A stretch of 64,000 nucleotides of DNA from the NCBI GenBank assembly GCA_020161505.1, contig JAIUNY010000001.1:62001-126000 (forward strand), written 5' to 3'. The notes under the pieces are model-generated. The model made no database searches and was not told where the DNA came from. It worked only from the letters and a program-made list of their open reading frames with translations. The position numbers and the translations under genes were made by a program. Below are positions 8,551 through 17,559 of this stretch, piece after piece. The DNA is from Armatimonadota bacterium (GTDB lineage Bacteria > Armatimonadota > Fimbriimonadia > Fimbriimonadales > Fimbriimonadaceae). The stretch's first letter is position 1. Every line of letters begins with the position of its first letter.

Positions 8551-8586
8551 AAGAAAAGAGCAGGACTGCTTCCGGCAATCCTGCTC
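8551..8586 (-). terminator. Terminator of sufB
   Basis: GAGCAGGA (8558-8565) pairs with TCCTGCTC (8579-8586) around a 13-nt loop. On the minus strand the stem is followed by TTTTCTT. It lies 23 bp beyond the sufB stop codon. Confidence 0.8.
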
Positions 8587-8609
8587 CTCTGTCCGACTTT
8601 CGATTGAGT

Positions 8610-10124
8610 TTAGCCGACTGAGTGCTCGAGGCTCACCGCGAGCAGCTTCTGCGCCTCGACCGCGAACTCCATGGGGAGCTCTCGGAAGACATCCTTGCAA
8701 AACCCGCTGACGATCATATTGACCGCGTCTTCTTCACTGATGCCCCGCTGCGCAAGATAGAACAGCTGATCTTCGCCGATCTTACTCGTGGTTGCTTCGT
8801 GCTCCATCGTGGCTGAGTTGTTCTTCACCTCAATGTACGGGAAGGTGTGGGCGCCGCATCGATCGCCCATCAACATGGAGTCGCAGACCGAGTAGTTTCG
8901 CGCTCCGTCCGCACCTGGATTGATCTTCACGAGTCCGCGATAGGTGTTCTGCCCGTTCCCAGCGCTGATTCCTTTGCTGACAATCGTCGAGCGGGTGTTC
9001 TTCCCGATGTGGATCATCTTGGTGCCGGTGTCCGCCTGTTGCTTTCCAGCAGTCAGAGCGACGCTGTAGAACTCGCCCACGCTGTCGTCGCCCTTCAGGA
9101 TGACGCTCGGATATTTCCAGGTGATGGCAGATCCCGTCTCAACTTGAGTCCAGGTGATCTTGGATCGCTTGCCCTCACACCGTCCGCGCTTGGTGACGAA
9201 GTTGAAGATTCCGCCCTTGCCGTCCTTGTCGCCGGGATACCAGTTCTGAACCGTGCTGTACTTGATCGTGGCATCGGCATCTGCCCAAAGCTCGACGACC
9301 GCCGCGTGCAGCTGATTTTCGTCTCGCTTGGGAGCGGTGCATCCTTCGAGGTAGCTGACCTTGGCGCCCTCTTCACACACGATGAGCGTGCGCTCAAATT
9401 GCCCGGTGTTCTCCGCGTTGATGCGGAAATAGGTGCTGAGCTCCATCGGGCACGTGACGCCCTTGGGCACGAACACAAACGATCCATCGGTGAAGACCGC
9501 ACTGTTCAACGTTGCATAAAAGTTGTCTGTGTAGGGCACCACGCTGCCGAGATACTTCTGGATCAGCTCGGGGTGCTCGACCACGGCCTCGCTGATGGAG
9601 CAGAAGATCACTCCCGCTTCTCGAAGCTTCTCCTTGAATGTGGTGACGACACTGACGCTGTCGAAAACGGCATCGACGGCGACGTTGGCGAGGAGCTTTT
9701 GCTCGTGGAGCGGAATGCCTAGCTTCTCAAAGGTGCGGATCAGTTCCGGGTCGGCCTCATCCAGCGAGTTGAGCTTCGGTCGCTGCTTGGGTGCGGAGAA
9801 GTAGCTGATCGCCTGCAGATCCGGTTGAGCGTAGTCGACGTTCGGCCACTTGGGGTAGGCCATGGTCTTGAGGTGCTCGTATGCCTTGAGGCGGAATTGC
9901 AGAAGCCACTCCGGCTCTTCCTTCTTGGCACTGATGAACCGAATCACGTCCTCGTTGAGGCCGGGAGGCAGGGTTTCTGCTTCCACGTCACTGACAAAGC
10001 CCCACTTGTACTCGCGCTCCGCATAATGCTCCAGGAGCTCGTCGTCTGTTTCGAACTCCGGCAGGGTGCTGGTGGCCTGGAGGTCTTGATCGCTCACGGG
10101 GGATTCAGTGTCGGGCTGGTACAT
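8610..10124 (-). CDS. sufB: Fe-S cluster assembly protein SufB
   Basis: 504 residues from ATG 10124 ([13 protein letters not shown]); the frame is open 29 codons further but without homology. Features are typical of Suf[76 protein letters not shown], and the C-terminal [28 protein letters not shown]. SufB is the scaffold on which the SufBCD complex builds clusters. Here it stands alone, with neither sufC nor sufD beside it and the remaining suf genes 4 kb away. Confidence 0.95.
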   Translation of the reverse strand: MYQPDTESPVSDQDLQATSTLPEFETDDELLEHYAEREYKWGFVSDVEAETLPPGLNEDVIRFISAKKEEPEWLLQFRLKAYEHLKTMAYPKWPNVDYAQPDLQAISYFSAPKQRPKLNSLDEADPELIRTFEKLGIPLHEQKLLANVAVDAVFDSVSVVTTFKEKLREAGVIFCSISEAVVEHPELIQKYLGSVVPYTDNFYATLNSAVFTDGSFVFVPKGVTCPMELSTYFRINAENTGQFERTLIVCEEGAKVSYLEGCTAPKRDENQLHAAVVELWADADATIKYSTVQNWYPGDKDGKGGIFNFVTKRGRCEGKRSKITWTQVETGSAITWKYPSVILKGDDSVGEFYSVALTAGKQQADTGTKMIHIGKNTRSTIVSKGISAGNGQNTYRGLVKINPGADGARNYSVCDSMLMGDRCGAHTFPYIEVKNNSATMEHEATTSKIGEDQLFYLAQRGISEEDAVNMIVSGFCKDVFRELPMEFAVEAQKLLAVSLEHSVG

Positions 10125-10154
10125 GGTGCTCAAAAAGGCGTTGATCCGCCTATA

Positions 10155-10171
10155 GCGTTCTCTACGAACGC
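10155..10171. promoter_or_regulatory. Perfect inverted repeat upstream of sufB
   Basis: GCGTTC-TCTAC-GAACGC begins 31 bp before the sufB start codon. The position and 6-5-6 symmetry suit a protein-binding operator or a small leader hairpin. No T-run follows, so it is not a terminator. An Rrf2-type regulator is encoded in the other suf operon, but a link is only a guess. Confidence 0.4.
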
Positions 10172-10229
10172 CTCTGGTTGAAAGTTTACACGAAGGTGCA
10201 GATTGTCCCATTGAGAAAGGGGACTGTTG

Positions 10230-10580
10230 CTACGATGAATCTGAGGAAGCGGGAGCGAGAACAAGGATTGTGTCTCCCGATCCGAGGAACTCAGCCAGGA
10301 CTCCGGAATAGACGACCAGCGTCTCGATGGTCTGGGCTCGCGGCAGGTTTCCGATTTTGGCGAGACGGACTCTGCCGATTCCCAGCATGGTATGCAAGTT
10401 GACGAAATCGCTGTCTTTCGTCATGACAACCGCGTTGTTTTCCTCCGCCCACTGCAGGATCTGGCGGTCGTCAGTCGCGAGTAGGCCCAAGTCCTCAACG
10501 TGATGGCAAACGAGCCCAGTCTGCCGCAGCGCGTTCGCAAGCCCTCGGGGCAGGTTTTCGTCCATGAGAATGCGTTTCAC
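10230..10580 (-). CDS. DUF5615 PIN-like protein, putative toxin
   Basis: 116 residues starting MKRILMDENLPRGLANAL, the DUF5615 opening with the first acidic residues of a PIN-like nuclease fold (MDEN). It continues with VVMTKDSDFVNL, the second acidic cluster typical of this family. DUF5615 proteins are usually encoded after a DUF433 partner, and here the start overlaps the DUF433 stop by 4 bp (ATGA). The pair is regarded as a VapBC-like toxin-antitoxin module by context; nuclease activity is inferred. Confidence 0.85.
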   Translation of the reverse strand: MKRILMDENLPRGLANALRQTGLVCHHVEDLGLLATDDRQILQWAEENNAVVMTKDSDFVNLHTMLGIGRVRLAKIGNLPRAQTIETLVVYSGVLAEFLGSGDTILVLAPASSDSS

Positions 10581-10795
10581 GCGATCCGCGAGCCTCTTGC
10601 TTGCTCCGCCGCAAAGGCTAAGCAGGCCAAGATGTCCTCTCGCTTGATGTGCTTGTACTCTTCCAGCAGTGCCTCGATGGTCTCCCCGGCCGCCAGGTAG
10701 TCAAGGATGTCCACGACCGCAATCCGAGTTCCCTTGATGGTGGGCTTTCCCCCCCGAACCGTTGGTTCGATGACGATGCGATCACGAAAGTTCAT
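10577..10795 (-). CDS. DUF433 protein, putative antitoxin
   Basis: 72 residues from ATG 10795. The DUF433 signature is complete: RIVIEPTVRGGKPTIKGTRI, then VVDILDYLAAGETIEALLEEY and a C-terminal helix pair IKREDILACLAFA. The family has a small winged-helix-like fold and is typically the upstream partner of a PIN-like DUF5615 protein, as here. The gene starts 62 bp downstream of tRNA-Leu on the same strand. Reading further upstream would run into the tRNA, which rules out the longer frame. Confidence 0.88.
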   Translation of the reverse strand: MNFRDRIVIEPTVRGGKPTIKGTRIAVVDILDYLAAGETIEALLEEYKHIKREDILACLAFAAEQARGSRIA

Positions 10796-10857
10796 GTTCT
10801 CTCGTGCATTGTATCGTAAGTCAACGTCGTTGCCAATGAGCGCCTTGTCGCAAATGA

Positions 10858-10943
10858 TGGTGCCCGGGGTGGGACTCGAACCCACACGACCGTACGGTCA
10901 ACGGATTTTAAGTCCGCTGCGTCTACCATTCCGCCACCCGGGC
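10858..10943 (-). tRNA. tRNA-Leu (anticodon UAA)
   Basis: 86 nt including an encoded CCA. The acceptor stem is GCCCGGG/CCCGGGC. The anticodon loop reads CTTAAAA, giving UAA for Leu. A long variable arm (GACCGTACGGTC) and the TTCGA T-loop are present. It lies directly upstream of the DUF433/DUF5615 pair on the same strand. Confidence 0.96.
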
Positions 10944-11032
10944 TGGCACCAGGTCGTAGGATACCGGAGTCCCACTTCGCCGTCACGACCAGAGGATTCG
11001 TGGCCATTCGGCCCGAACTCAAGCGAGGGTCC

Positions 11033-11062
11033 TTGATCGACCCGAAGGGGACCATCCATAAT
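11033..11062 (+). promoter_or_regulatory. Candidate promoter of rpmG-rpmF
   Basis: TTGATC (11033-11038) and CATAAT (11057-11062) are separated by 18 bp, a reasonable sigma-70-type arrangement, 47 bp before the rpmG start. Confidence 0.4.
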
Positions 11063-11109
11063 AGGCGTCCGGCAAGAGTGTGGCAGTGCCCTTCTTGCGG
11101 AGGCTTCCC

Positions 11110-11280
11110 ATGGCGAAGAAGAAAGGCGAAAAGCGTGAAATCATCCGGCTGGTGTGCACCGAAGACGGCAAGCACTACGTGGTGACCACCAAGAACAAGC
11201 AAAACACCCCGGACAAGCTGGAGCTGATGAAGTACAACCAGACTCTCCGCAAAGTCACCCTGCACCGGGAGAAAAAGTAA
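11110..11280 (+). CDS. rpmG: 50S ribosomal protein bL33, zinc-free form
   Basis: 56 residues from ATG 11110, with GGAGG six bases upstream. [41 protein letters not shown] and the basic C-terminus are those of bL33. The four zinc-binding cysteines of the C+ form are absent; only one Cys remains. The gene is followed after 50 bp by rpmF, also in a zinc-free version. Confidence 0.95.
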   Translation: MAKKKGEKREIIRLVCTEDGKHYVVTTKNKQNTPDKLELMKYNQTLRKVTLHREKK

Positions 11281-11330
11281 GTCATTTGCTCCTGAGCGAA
11301 TGCCCCTTGAGATTTTAAGGATTCAGAACG

Positions 11331-11522
11331 ATGGCCAACCCAAAACGAAAACACTCTCACGCTCGCGGTGCCAAGCGACGAACCACCTGGACGACCAGTC
11401 TGCCCGAAGTCACCCCGACCAAGAACGTGAACGGCGAACCGTTCGCTCTTCGTCACTGTGCCAGCCCGGACGGCTTCTACAAGGGCCGCCGACTTCCTGG
11501 CTTCAAAGATAAGACGAATTAA
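11331..11522 (+). CDS. rpmF: 50S ribosomal protein bL32, zinc-free form
   Basis: 63 residues. MANPKRKHSHARGAKRRTTW is the bL32 N-terminus (consensus A-x-P-K-R-K-x-S). The C-terminal GFYKGRRLP corresponds to the usual C-G-x-Y-x-G-R end. The CxxC pairs of the zinc ribbon are missing and one Cys remains. It is the second gene of the rpmG-rpmF pair and ends before a strong terminator. Confidence 0.92.
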   Translation: MANPKRKHSHARGAKRRTTWTTSLPEVTPTKNVNGEPFALRHCASPDGFYKGRRLPGFKDKTN

Positions 11523-11553
11523 GCCTGTCGTTTCCGAGCAGGAAGCCAAAAAG

Positions 11554-11586
11554 AAACCCGCCGAGCATCGCTCCGGCGGGTTTTTC
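11554..11586 (+). terminator. Terminator after rpmF, probably bidirectional
   Basis: CCCGCCG (11557-11563) pairs with CGGCGGG (11574-11580), followed by TTTTTCTC on the plus strand. An A-rich stretch precedes the stem, so the minus-strand gene ending at 11604 could use it as well. Confidence 0.9.
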
Positions 11587-11603
11587 TCGTTGCAAGGTGC
11601 TGA

Positions 11604-13226
11604 TTAGCGAACGCGGACGTACGCTTTGTAGCGATAGGTAATGGTCATCGACTTTCCACTCTCGACCTTGGGGGTCCAGGACAGCTGACTGGTCGGATTC
11701 ATTTGATTCAAGAGCTTCGGCAGCTTGGTCACCTTGGCCTCGGCAGGAAGAGTGACCTCACCCTCCAGTTGCTTCGAGATCTTCATCTCCACCGCATAGG
11801 CCTTCCGATTCTGAATCTCCAGAGTGCCCTGAATCTCCACGAGATCGTACAGCGGGTAGCCGTTCTGATCCTTGATCACCCCCGCCTCACGTCCAACTTC
11901 TTCCTCGGTCACACCAGCGACCACATCAAGGGCCTTGGTGATTTTGATCTGAGTTTTGGCCCCGGCCGAGGTGTACTTCAGCAGATCCTGTCCGACCACT
12001 TGTCCGGAACGGATCGTGCTTACCGTGCCGGTGGTCAGAGGCATCTTGTTGTCGTTCTTGAACTCGATCTCGCTCCACACGTCCAGCGGAACACTGCCGG
12101 AGCTCCCGAGCCCGCCTTCAACCGTGGACATTGGCAGATCGAGGGTGTGAATACGCTTGTACTCGCTCTCGCTCTGGAAGAGCACAAAGTAACCCCGATC
12201 GCCGCGCTTCAGCGTGACGTTCTTCTGCTCATAGAAATAGAGGTCTTCTGCCGCGAATCCGTCGCCCTCGGTGGGGACGAACGATTCAAACCCGGACATG
12301 TCGTCGGAGGCTTCCCTTCGGTAGGCGGCTTGGTTGGTGATCGGAGCGCCTGGAGCCCCGAAACCGCCGCCGCTTCCTGTCATACCTCCGCCCATCAACA
12401 GGCCGAGGAATGCATCGGCGGTCCCTTGGAAGCTCAGAGGATCAGGCGTCCCGAGGAACGGCAGATTCGGAAAACCCGTGACCAACTTAAGAGGAATCTT
12501 GTTGAAATCCCCAAGGTCGTTCAAGATCGTGGCTCGAGCCGTGAGGGTGAGCTTCTTGTCGTCGATGAGATTCACCACATAGCTTGGATTCCAGAAGGAG
12601 CCTCGCTGCAGGGCGGAGAGGTAGATCGTGCTGCCTGGCTTGGCGGTGATTCGGAAGGCTGGTGCCTCAACGACGGGATCATTCTCCCGGGACCAAACAC
12701 CGTCTGCGCCGATCTTCACGCTCAGCACCGAATCTGCAGTGAAGAACTCCGCACCAGGCTGCCCCTCCATCTGGAGCCCAATCATGCGATCGGAATGGCT
12801 CACAAGCTTGCCTGTCACGGTTTGCTCTTTCGATCCGACCCGGAGCGAAAGCGTGACCGTTTTTCCAACATTCCAGCTCAAGACTTCGCTCAGAGAGTTC
12901 GCGTTTTGGGTGGTCTTGCCCGGTCGATATCGAGCCTTGGTCATGATGACCGAGCTGATTTGCGCCCCGTCACTGCCGTAAATGAACAGCGTTCCCAAGC
13001 TTGCGGAAGGAGGATCGGCGACGAAAAGCGTGCCGGAACTCGGCACAATCGCCGAGCGAGTGATCAGAGCGAATCCGTTCTTGAAGAGCGAGGCGTCGTT
13101 GATTTCCGGCTTGACCAGAAGGTCTTTGCTGATCTCCTCCGAGACCTGCGCGGATTTTTGAATCGTCGGCATCGGTGCCGGGTTGAGAAGGGCCGTCGAA
13201 GCGGCGAGTCCAAGAAAGCTCAGCAT
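11604..13226 (-). CDS. Exported hypothetical protein, DUF4139-like C-terminus
   Basis: 540 residues with an N-terminal hydrophobic signal ([14 protein letters not shown]). The body is mostly predicted beta-structure, with a Gly-rich stretch around residues 280-300 ([17 protein letters not shown]). The C-terminal third has conserved-looking beta strands ending [12 protein letters not shown], reminiscent of the DUF4139 domain, whose members end in a similar Tyr/Val-rich strand. I treat this as a weak assignment. The function is unknown, and it is probably periplasmic or surface located. It is divergent from cysE and converges on rpmF. Confidence 0.7.
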   Translation of the reverse strand: MLSFLGLAASTALLNPAPMPTIQKSAQVSEEISKDLLVKPEINDASLFKNGFALITRSAIVPSSGTLFVADPPSASLGTLFIYGSDGAQISSVIMTKARYRPGKTTQNANSLSEVLSWNVGKTVTLSLRVGSKEQTVTGKLVSHSDRMIGLQMEGQPGAEFFTADSVLSVKIGADGVWSRENDPVVEAPAFRITAKPGSTIYLSALQRGSFWNPSYVVNLIDDKKLTLTARATILNDLGDFNKIPLKLVTGFPNLPFLGTPDPLSFQGTADAFLGLLMGGGMTGSGGGFGAPGAPITNQAAYRREASDDMSGFESFVPTEGDGFAAEDLYFYEQKNVTLKRGDRGYFVLFQSESEYKRIHTLDLPMSTVEGGLGSSGSVPLDVWSEIEFKNDNKMPLTTGTVSTIRSGQVVGQDLLKYTSAGAKTQIKITKALDVVAGVTEEEVGREAGVIKDQNGYPLYDLVEIQGTLEIQNRKAYAVEMKISKQLEGEVTLPAEAKVTKLPKLLNQMNPTSQLSWTPKVESGKSMTITYRYKAYVRVR

Positions 13227-13344
13227 AAAGTTTTGGTTCCCTCAAGGCTTCGGACGTACAAGGCGCCGAATCGGTACGCCTGGCCGGGTCCCAACTCCTC
13301 TGGGCCAGAGCCTCGCGAGCGAGTTGAGGGGCGTAGAACGAGGG

Positions 13345-14202
13345 ATGGTGGAACGAACCCCGCGCGATCCCTTGTTGCAACGACTCGAATCGAGTCACGC
13401 CGATTGTCGGGTGCCGTGTCACCTGCGGTCGGGGGTCAACAAGTGGACGCTCCGGATGCTCGGGCTCCTGGTTCCGCACCTCAGTGAAGGTGAATATGCC
13501 GGCCACGGACTCGACTGGGAAGTCGGCTCGGCGATGGATTCGCTGTATCGCCTCTTGACAACCGCTGGCCTTCCCGAAGACCAGGCCCGGGTCGTCGCGG
13601 GACAGTTTTGCTTTGCCCTCCCAGAGATTCTCGACCAGCTGGAATCCGATGCAGAAGCGACCTGGGAAGCAGATCCCGCCGCCGTGAGCATCGACGAGGT
13701 CAAGCTCACTTACCCGGGATTCAGCGCAGTCGCGGTCTACCGCATGGCTCACGCACTGCACCGATTGAATGTTCCGCTCATCCCGCGGCTCATGACGGAG
13801 TACGCCCATTTTCGAACCGGTATCGACATCCACCCAGGTGCCCAAATTGCCTCTCCGTTTGTCATCGACCACGGCACCGGCATTGTGATCGGCGAGACGA
13901 CGGAAATCGGTCGCCGCGTTCATCTGTACCAGGGCGTGACGCTGGGAGCGCTTGCCGTCAAGAAGGAACTTGCCGGAATCAAGCGGCACCCCACGATCGA
14001 GGATGATGTGATCATCTACGCAGGCGCGACGATTCTCGGGGGAAAAACCCGAGTCGGAGCCCGGACGATCATCGGCGGCAATGTCTGGCTCACTGAGTCG
14101 GTTGCGCCGGACTCACTTGTCTCGCACCATCCCGAAATCAAGATTCAGACTAACCCGAGGGCCGATTTGGCCACCGCGACCCCTTCCGGAGAGGACAACT
14201 AA
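13345..14202 (+). CDS. cysE: Serine O-acetyltransferase (SAT/CysE, EpsC-type)
   Basis: 285 residues from ATG 13345; the exact start is uncertain because the first 40 residues are not family-like. The N-terminal helical domain leads into [17 protein letters not shown] and the left-handed beta-helix with hexapeptide repeats: [58 protein letters not shown]. The catalytic His/Asp residues of SAT are in DIHPGA and DHGTG. It makes O-acetylserine for the cysteine synthase encoded immediately downstream, with no gap between stop and start. The C-terminus lacks the final Ile that usually docks into CysK. Confidence 0.92.
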   Translation: MVERTPRDPLLQRLESSHADCRVPCHLRSGVNKWTLRMLGLLVPHLSEGEYAGHGLDWEVGSAMDSLYRLLTTAGLPEDQARVVAGQFCFALPEILDQLESDAEATWEADPAAVSIDEVKLTYPGFSAVAVYRMAHALHRLNVPLIPRLMTEYAHFRTGIDIHPGAQIASPFVIDHGTGIVIGETTEIGRRVHLYQGVTLGALAVKKELAGIKRHPTIEDDVIIYAGATILGGKTRVGARTIIGGNVWLTESVAPDSLVSHHPEIKIQTNPRADLATATPSGEDN

Positions 14203-15126
14203 ATGAAAGCTCAATCCATTCTCGAAACCATCGGCAACACTCCGCATGTGCGTCTTGCGCGGCTCTTTCCGAGCCACGAGGTCTTCATCAAACTGGAGCG
14301 CGCCAATCCCGGCGGAAGCATCAAAGATCGCATCGCTCTGGCGATGATCGAAGATGCCGAAGCCAGCGGCAAGCTCCAGCCAGGGGGAACGATCATCGAA
14401 CCGACCAGCGGCAACACGGGGATCGGTCTCGCGATGGTCGCCGCAGTCAAGGGATATCGTCTCATCCTGACAATGCCGGAGTCGATGTCCAAAGAACGCC
14501 GCCGCGCCATGCTCGCTTACGGGGCCGAATTCGTGCTGACCCCACGCGAAAAAGGGATGAAAGGCGCCATCGCTCGCGCCGAAGAACTTCTCGCCGAGAC
14601 ACCGGGCGCCTGGATGCCCCAGCAATTCGAGAATCCCGCTAACGTCGAGATCCATCGCAAAACCAGTGCGCAGGAGATTCTCCGAGATTTCCCGGAAGGC
14701 CTCGATGCCATGATCACCGGCGTTGGAACCGGAGGTCACATCACCGGAGCGAGTCAAGTTCTGAAGCAGCACTGGCCCGATCTCAAGGTCTTCGCGGTTG
14801 AGCCGGAGAAGTCCCCGGTGCTGAGCGGCGGAGAGCCCAGCCCTCACAAGCTCCAAGGAATCGGAGCAGGCTTCGTCCCAGGCGTCCTCGATCGGGAGAT
14901 TCTGGATGGGGTGGTGCAAGTGAGCGAAGAAGAAGCCTTCGAAATGGCCCGCCGAGCGGCGCGTGAAGAAGGGATCTGGCTCGGTGCCTCGAGCGGAGCC
15001 TCGCTGGCGGCCGTGGCGAAAACCTTGCCGAGTCTCGACGCGAACGCCCGAGTTCTTACCTGGAATTACGACACCGGCGAGCGCTACCTGAGCGTCGATG
15101 GTCTCTTCCCGGCTGAAGATGAATAA
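14203..15126 (+). CDS. cysK: Cysteine synthase (O-acetylserine sulfhydrylase)
   Basis: 307 residues, a normal length. PLP Lys in [11 protein letters not shown], substrate loop PTSGNTGIG, phosphate-binding [10 protein letters not shown] and the C-terminal GASSGA motif are all present. It converts O-acetylserine and sulfide to cysteine. The ATG follows the cysE stop directly, so the two form an operon that supplies cysteine to the two desulfurases in this window. Confidence 0.96.
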   Translation: MKAQSILETIGNTPHVRLARLFPSHEVFIKLERANPGGSIKDRIALAMIEDAEASGKLQPGGTIIEPTSGNTGIGLAMVAAVKGYRLILTMPESMSKERRRAMLAYGAEFVLTPREKGMKGAIARAEELLAETPGAWMPQQFENPANVEIHRKTSAQEILRDFPEGLDAMITGVGTGGHITGASQVLKQHWPDLKVFAVEPEKSPVLSGGEPSPHKLQGIGAGFVPGVLDREILDGVVQVSEEEAFEMARRAAREEGIWLGASSGASLAAVAKTLPSLDANARVLTWNYDTGERYLSVDGLFPAEDE

Positions 15127-15175
15127 TTCATAAGAACTCTGGTCGCCAGGCAAATCTACGTGTAGACTTGTCTTG

Positions 15176-16960
15176 ATGGTGAGCCATTGCTTACGCTCCC
15201 ATCGCGCGATCCGCGCGGTGGGAGTTTTCGTTCTATGCTGCGTCGTTTCGGGAGCCTCGGCTCAGATCAATCTGCCTGGAGGAGGAGGGATCAAGCCCCC
15301 GTCCATCCCCGGGCTGGATTCCTTGTTCAAGAAGGGCCTCCCGCTCAAATACACCCTGAATCTGGCCGATCCGCCCACTTTGCGACTCGTGGGCTTTGAG
15401 CCGGAAGCCTTTGCCCCGCTCCCGATGATCCCCGGCGAGTTCGGCCCGGGAACGTACGAGGCCGAGTTCGCTACTTTTTGCTTGCGTGGCTACACTCCCG
15501 GTCCAAACCGAGGTTCGGCCCAACTCCCCGGACGCTTAGAAGGGCCACTCTCCGGCACGATCAACAAGTTGCTGGACGGATTCGGCAGGCACAGCGACAT
15601 TCCCCAAGAGGAAATGCAGACGCTGATCTGGGCGCTGCTGGCAAATGCCAAACCGAGCAACCTCAACGGGACTCAGCAGGCGATTCTGGCTCGCTGTCTC
15701 TCGCCGCAGGATATTCTCCTGCTCGAGAAAGGCGGAGCTCAGTTCCTGGAGGAGAACGTCATCGGCCCGATGATGAATAAGGTCGACGAAGCTCTTCGGC
15801 CGATCTACGAGGCGGACAACAAGATGCGCCAGTTGGTCTCGAAGGCCGACGCTGCCTTTGGCGATCTCGAACGCCTCGCCGTACTGCCTCCTTCAGAAGA
15901 GGGGAACATCTCGTTCTACGAGCGCGGCATGTGGGCACCGTGGAGGAACGGGTTCATCCGCTACGACTCCAGCAGCTACAGTCGCACCCAAGCCCAAATT
16001 TGGATTCCGCGCGACATTGGCATCTGGCGCGACGAGTTCGGCCGGATCACCGCGATTCGCGATGGTGAAGAGTTCGCCGTGGTGACGGAGTACGACGACA
16101 CCGTCGCTCCTGTGACCGGGGATGACCCTCAATTCGTCGCGTTCCGAGTGAAGCAGACGGTTGGCTGGGGCAAGAACGATTCCGGCGAATGGGAGCGGGT
16201 CGTGCTCGATGAAAACGGCGTGATGGCCCTCTTCGATCCCGAGGGGTTGACGAAGAAGCTCAAACCGCAGAAGATCGACACCGAGGCTCTGACAAATCCT
16301 TGGGCGAACCTCGTGTGCTCGCTCACGCCAGGACTCGTCAATCCGATCACGCCCAAGATGCTGCGAGAGCAATCTGCCGCGAAGGCCTTGATTGAAGCAG
16401 GCAACAAGCGTCGAGCCGCAGCTGCCCGAAAACAGCTCGCTCAAGAAGCTGCCGAGGGCCTCAAGGAGTTCCAAGACAAGGTCAAGCAGGATGAATCTAC
16501 TGAACCCGACATCGTGAACTATGACCATTACAAAGAGGGTTTGGATGCGATTCGAGACGCTGACCCAAGTGCGCGCGGCAAGTTCCTCGGGAAGCATGGT
16601 CGTTCGATGGTGGAAGGTCTCGGCAATGCGATTCGCGACATCGACAGCCTGAGCCCCGATGACCAGAAAAAGCGCCGCCGCGACCCTGATGGGGGCAATC
16701 CTCCGGGAACACCGCCGGGTGCTGGCGGTCCGCCTTCCCCAGGAGGCGGACTCGGCGGAGGCAATGCTGGCGGAACCGGAGGAACCACCGGCGGAGGGAC
16801 CCGACCAAGCGGCGGACGTTCCGGAGGCGGTCGATCCGGTGGATCGGGCTGGGGTTGGCCCTTTGGCGGCGGAGGTTCAAACGGCGGCTCGAACGGCGGA
16901 GGCATCAGCCCAACCAACCCGCGGAACCAAACCCTCGGGCTCTCGAATCGACGGTTCTAG
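15176..16960 (+). CDS. Exported hypothetical protein with Gly/Pro-rich tail
   Basis: About 594 residues. A signal peptide (AVGVFVLCCVVSGASAQ) is followed by a Pro/Gly-rich linker, then a globular domain of about 450 residues that I do not recognise (GMWAPWRNGFIRYDSSSYSRTQ, QIWIPRDIGIWRDEFGRITAIRDG suggest beta-hairpins). From about residue 505 the tail is almost only Gly, Ser, Pro, Arg and Thr in repeats such as GGxGG and SGGRSGG, ending GLSNRRF. It is probably secreted or surface-exposed. TTG 15173 immediately precedes the chosen ATG. The gene stands alone after cysK. Confidence 0.7.
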   Translation: MVSHCLRSHRAIRAVGVFVLCCVVSGASAQINLPGGGGIKPPSIPGLDSLFKKGLPLKYTLNLADPPTLRLVGFEPEAFAPLPMIPGEFGPGTYEAEFATFCLRGYTPGPNRGSAQLPGRLEGPLSGTINKLLDGFGRHSDIPQEEMQTLIWALLANAKPSNLNGTQQAILARCLSPQDILLLEKGGAQFLEENVIGPMMNKVDEALRPIYEADNKMRQLVSKADAAFGDLERLAVLPPSEEGNISFYERGMWAPWRNGFIRYDSSSYSRTQAQIWIPRDIGIWRDEFGRITAIRDGEEFAVVTEYDDTVAPVTGDDPQFVAFRVKQTVGWGKNDSGEWERVVLDENGVMALFDPEGLTKKLKPQKIDTEALTNPWANLVCSLTPGLVNPITPKMLREQSAAKALIEAGNKRRAAAARKQLAQEAAEGLKEFQDKVKQDESTEPDIVNYDHYKEGLDAIRDADPSARGKFLGKHGRSMVEGLGNAIRDIDSLSPDDQKKRRRDPDGGNPPGTPPGAGGPPSPGGGLGGGNAGGTGGTTGGGTRPSGGRSGGGRSGGSGWGWPFGGGGSNGGSNGGGISPTNPRNQTLGLSNRRF

Positions 16961-16972
16961 GGGCGACAAAGA

Positions 16973-17008
16973 GAATCGGGGCGACTTCAGCAGAAGTCGC
17001 CCCGATTC
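16973..17008. terminator. Long hairpin between convergent genes
   Basis: A perfect 16-bp stem, GAATCGGGGCGACTTC with its complement, closes on a 4-nt loop (AGCA). It sits between the ends of the Gly-rich protein gene and ndk. T-runs are weak on both sides, so it may act as a bidirectional terminator or an RNA 3'-end stabiliser. Confidence 0.65.
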
Positions 17009-17027
17009 GATGTTTGAAGAGGAGGCC

Positions 17028-17441
17028 TTAGCGAGCCAGGCCTTCGGGGAACCAAAGACCAATTTCTCGCGCAGCCGCTTCGACATCGCTGGAAGAGTGA
17101 ACGAGGTTGTCCTCGATGCTCAGAGCCATGTCGCCTCGAACGGTGCCAGGAGTCGCTTCGATCGGGTTGGTCGCACCCATCATCGCGCGGATCGCCTTCA
17201 CCGAGTTCTCACCCTTGACAACCAGGGCCACCACGGGGCCAGAAACCAGGTAATCGCACACGCTGCCAAAGAACGGTCGCTCCTTGTGCTCGGCATAGTG
17301 CTCTTCAACCACGGCGCGGTCAGCATTGATGAGCTTGAGGGCGGCGAGTTCGAGTCCGCGGAGCTCGATGCGTCGGCAGATTTCGCCGATGAGGTTGCGG
17401 CTCACTCCGCCGGGCTTGATCAGAACGAGAGTCGTTTCCAT
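17028..17441 (-). CDS. ndk: Nucleoside-diphosphate kinase
   Basis: 137 residues with METTLVLIKPGGVSRNLIGEI at the start and the GATNPIEATPGTVRGDMA region. The active-site block is SIEDNLVHSSSDVEAAAREI, with the catalytic phospho-His in NLVHSSD (usual consensus N-x-x-H-G-S-D; here the Gly is Ser). It balances NTP pools by phosphate transfer from ATP. It stands alone, divergent from the ABC export operon. Confidence 0.95.
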   Translation of the reverse strand: METTLVLIKPGGVSRNLIGEICRRIELRGLELAALKLINADRAVVEEHYAEHKERPFFGSVCDYLVSGPVVALVVKGENSVKAIRAMMGATNPIEATPGTVRGDMALSIEDNLVHSSSDVEAAAREIGLWFPEGLAR

Positions 17442-17559
17442 GTTGCCGCGAGGTTACCGAGTCTCGGGAAGCCGAGTCCGGGCCGCGCGTGTCCTTAGTC
17501 CGCCGAAAGACTGGGCCGTGAATCCGTGACAGGAGGCAACCGGTAAAGTTCCTACCACC

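Noticed and set aside
8351-8578. 75-codon frame between the MarR-type gene and sufB
   Set aside because: No ribosome-binding site or family signal, and it covers the sufB terminator.
11703-13487. 594-codon plus-strand frame opposite the exported DUF4139-like gene
   Set aside because: Shadow frame with no signal peptide or recognised domain; the minus-strand frame has both export signal and beta-rich organisation.
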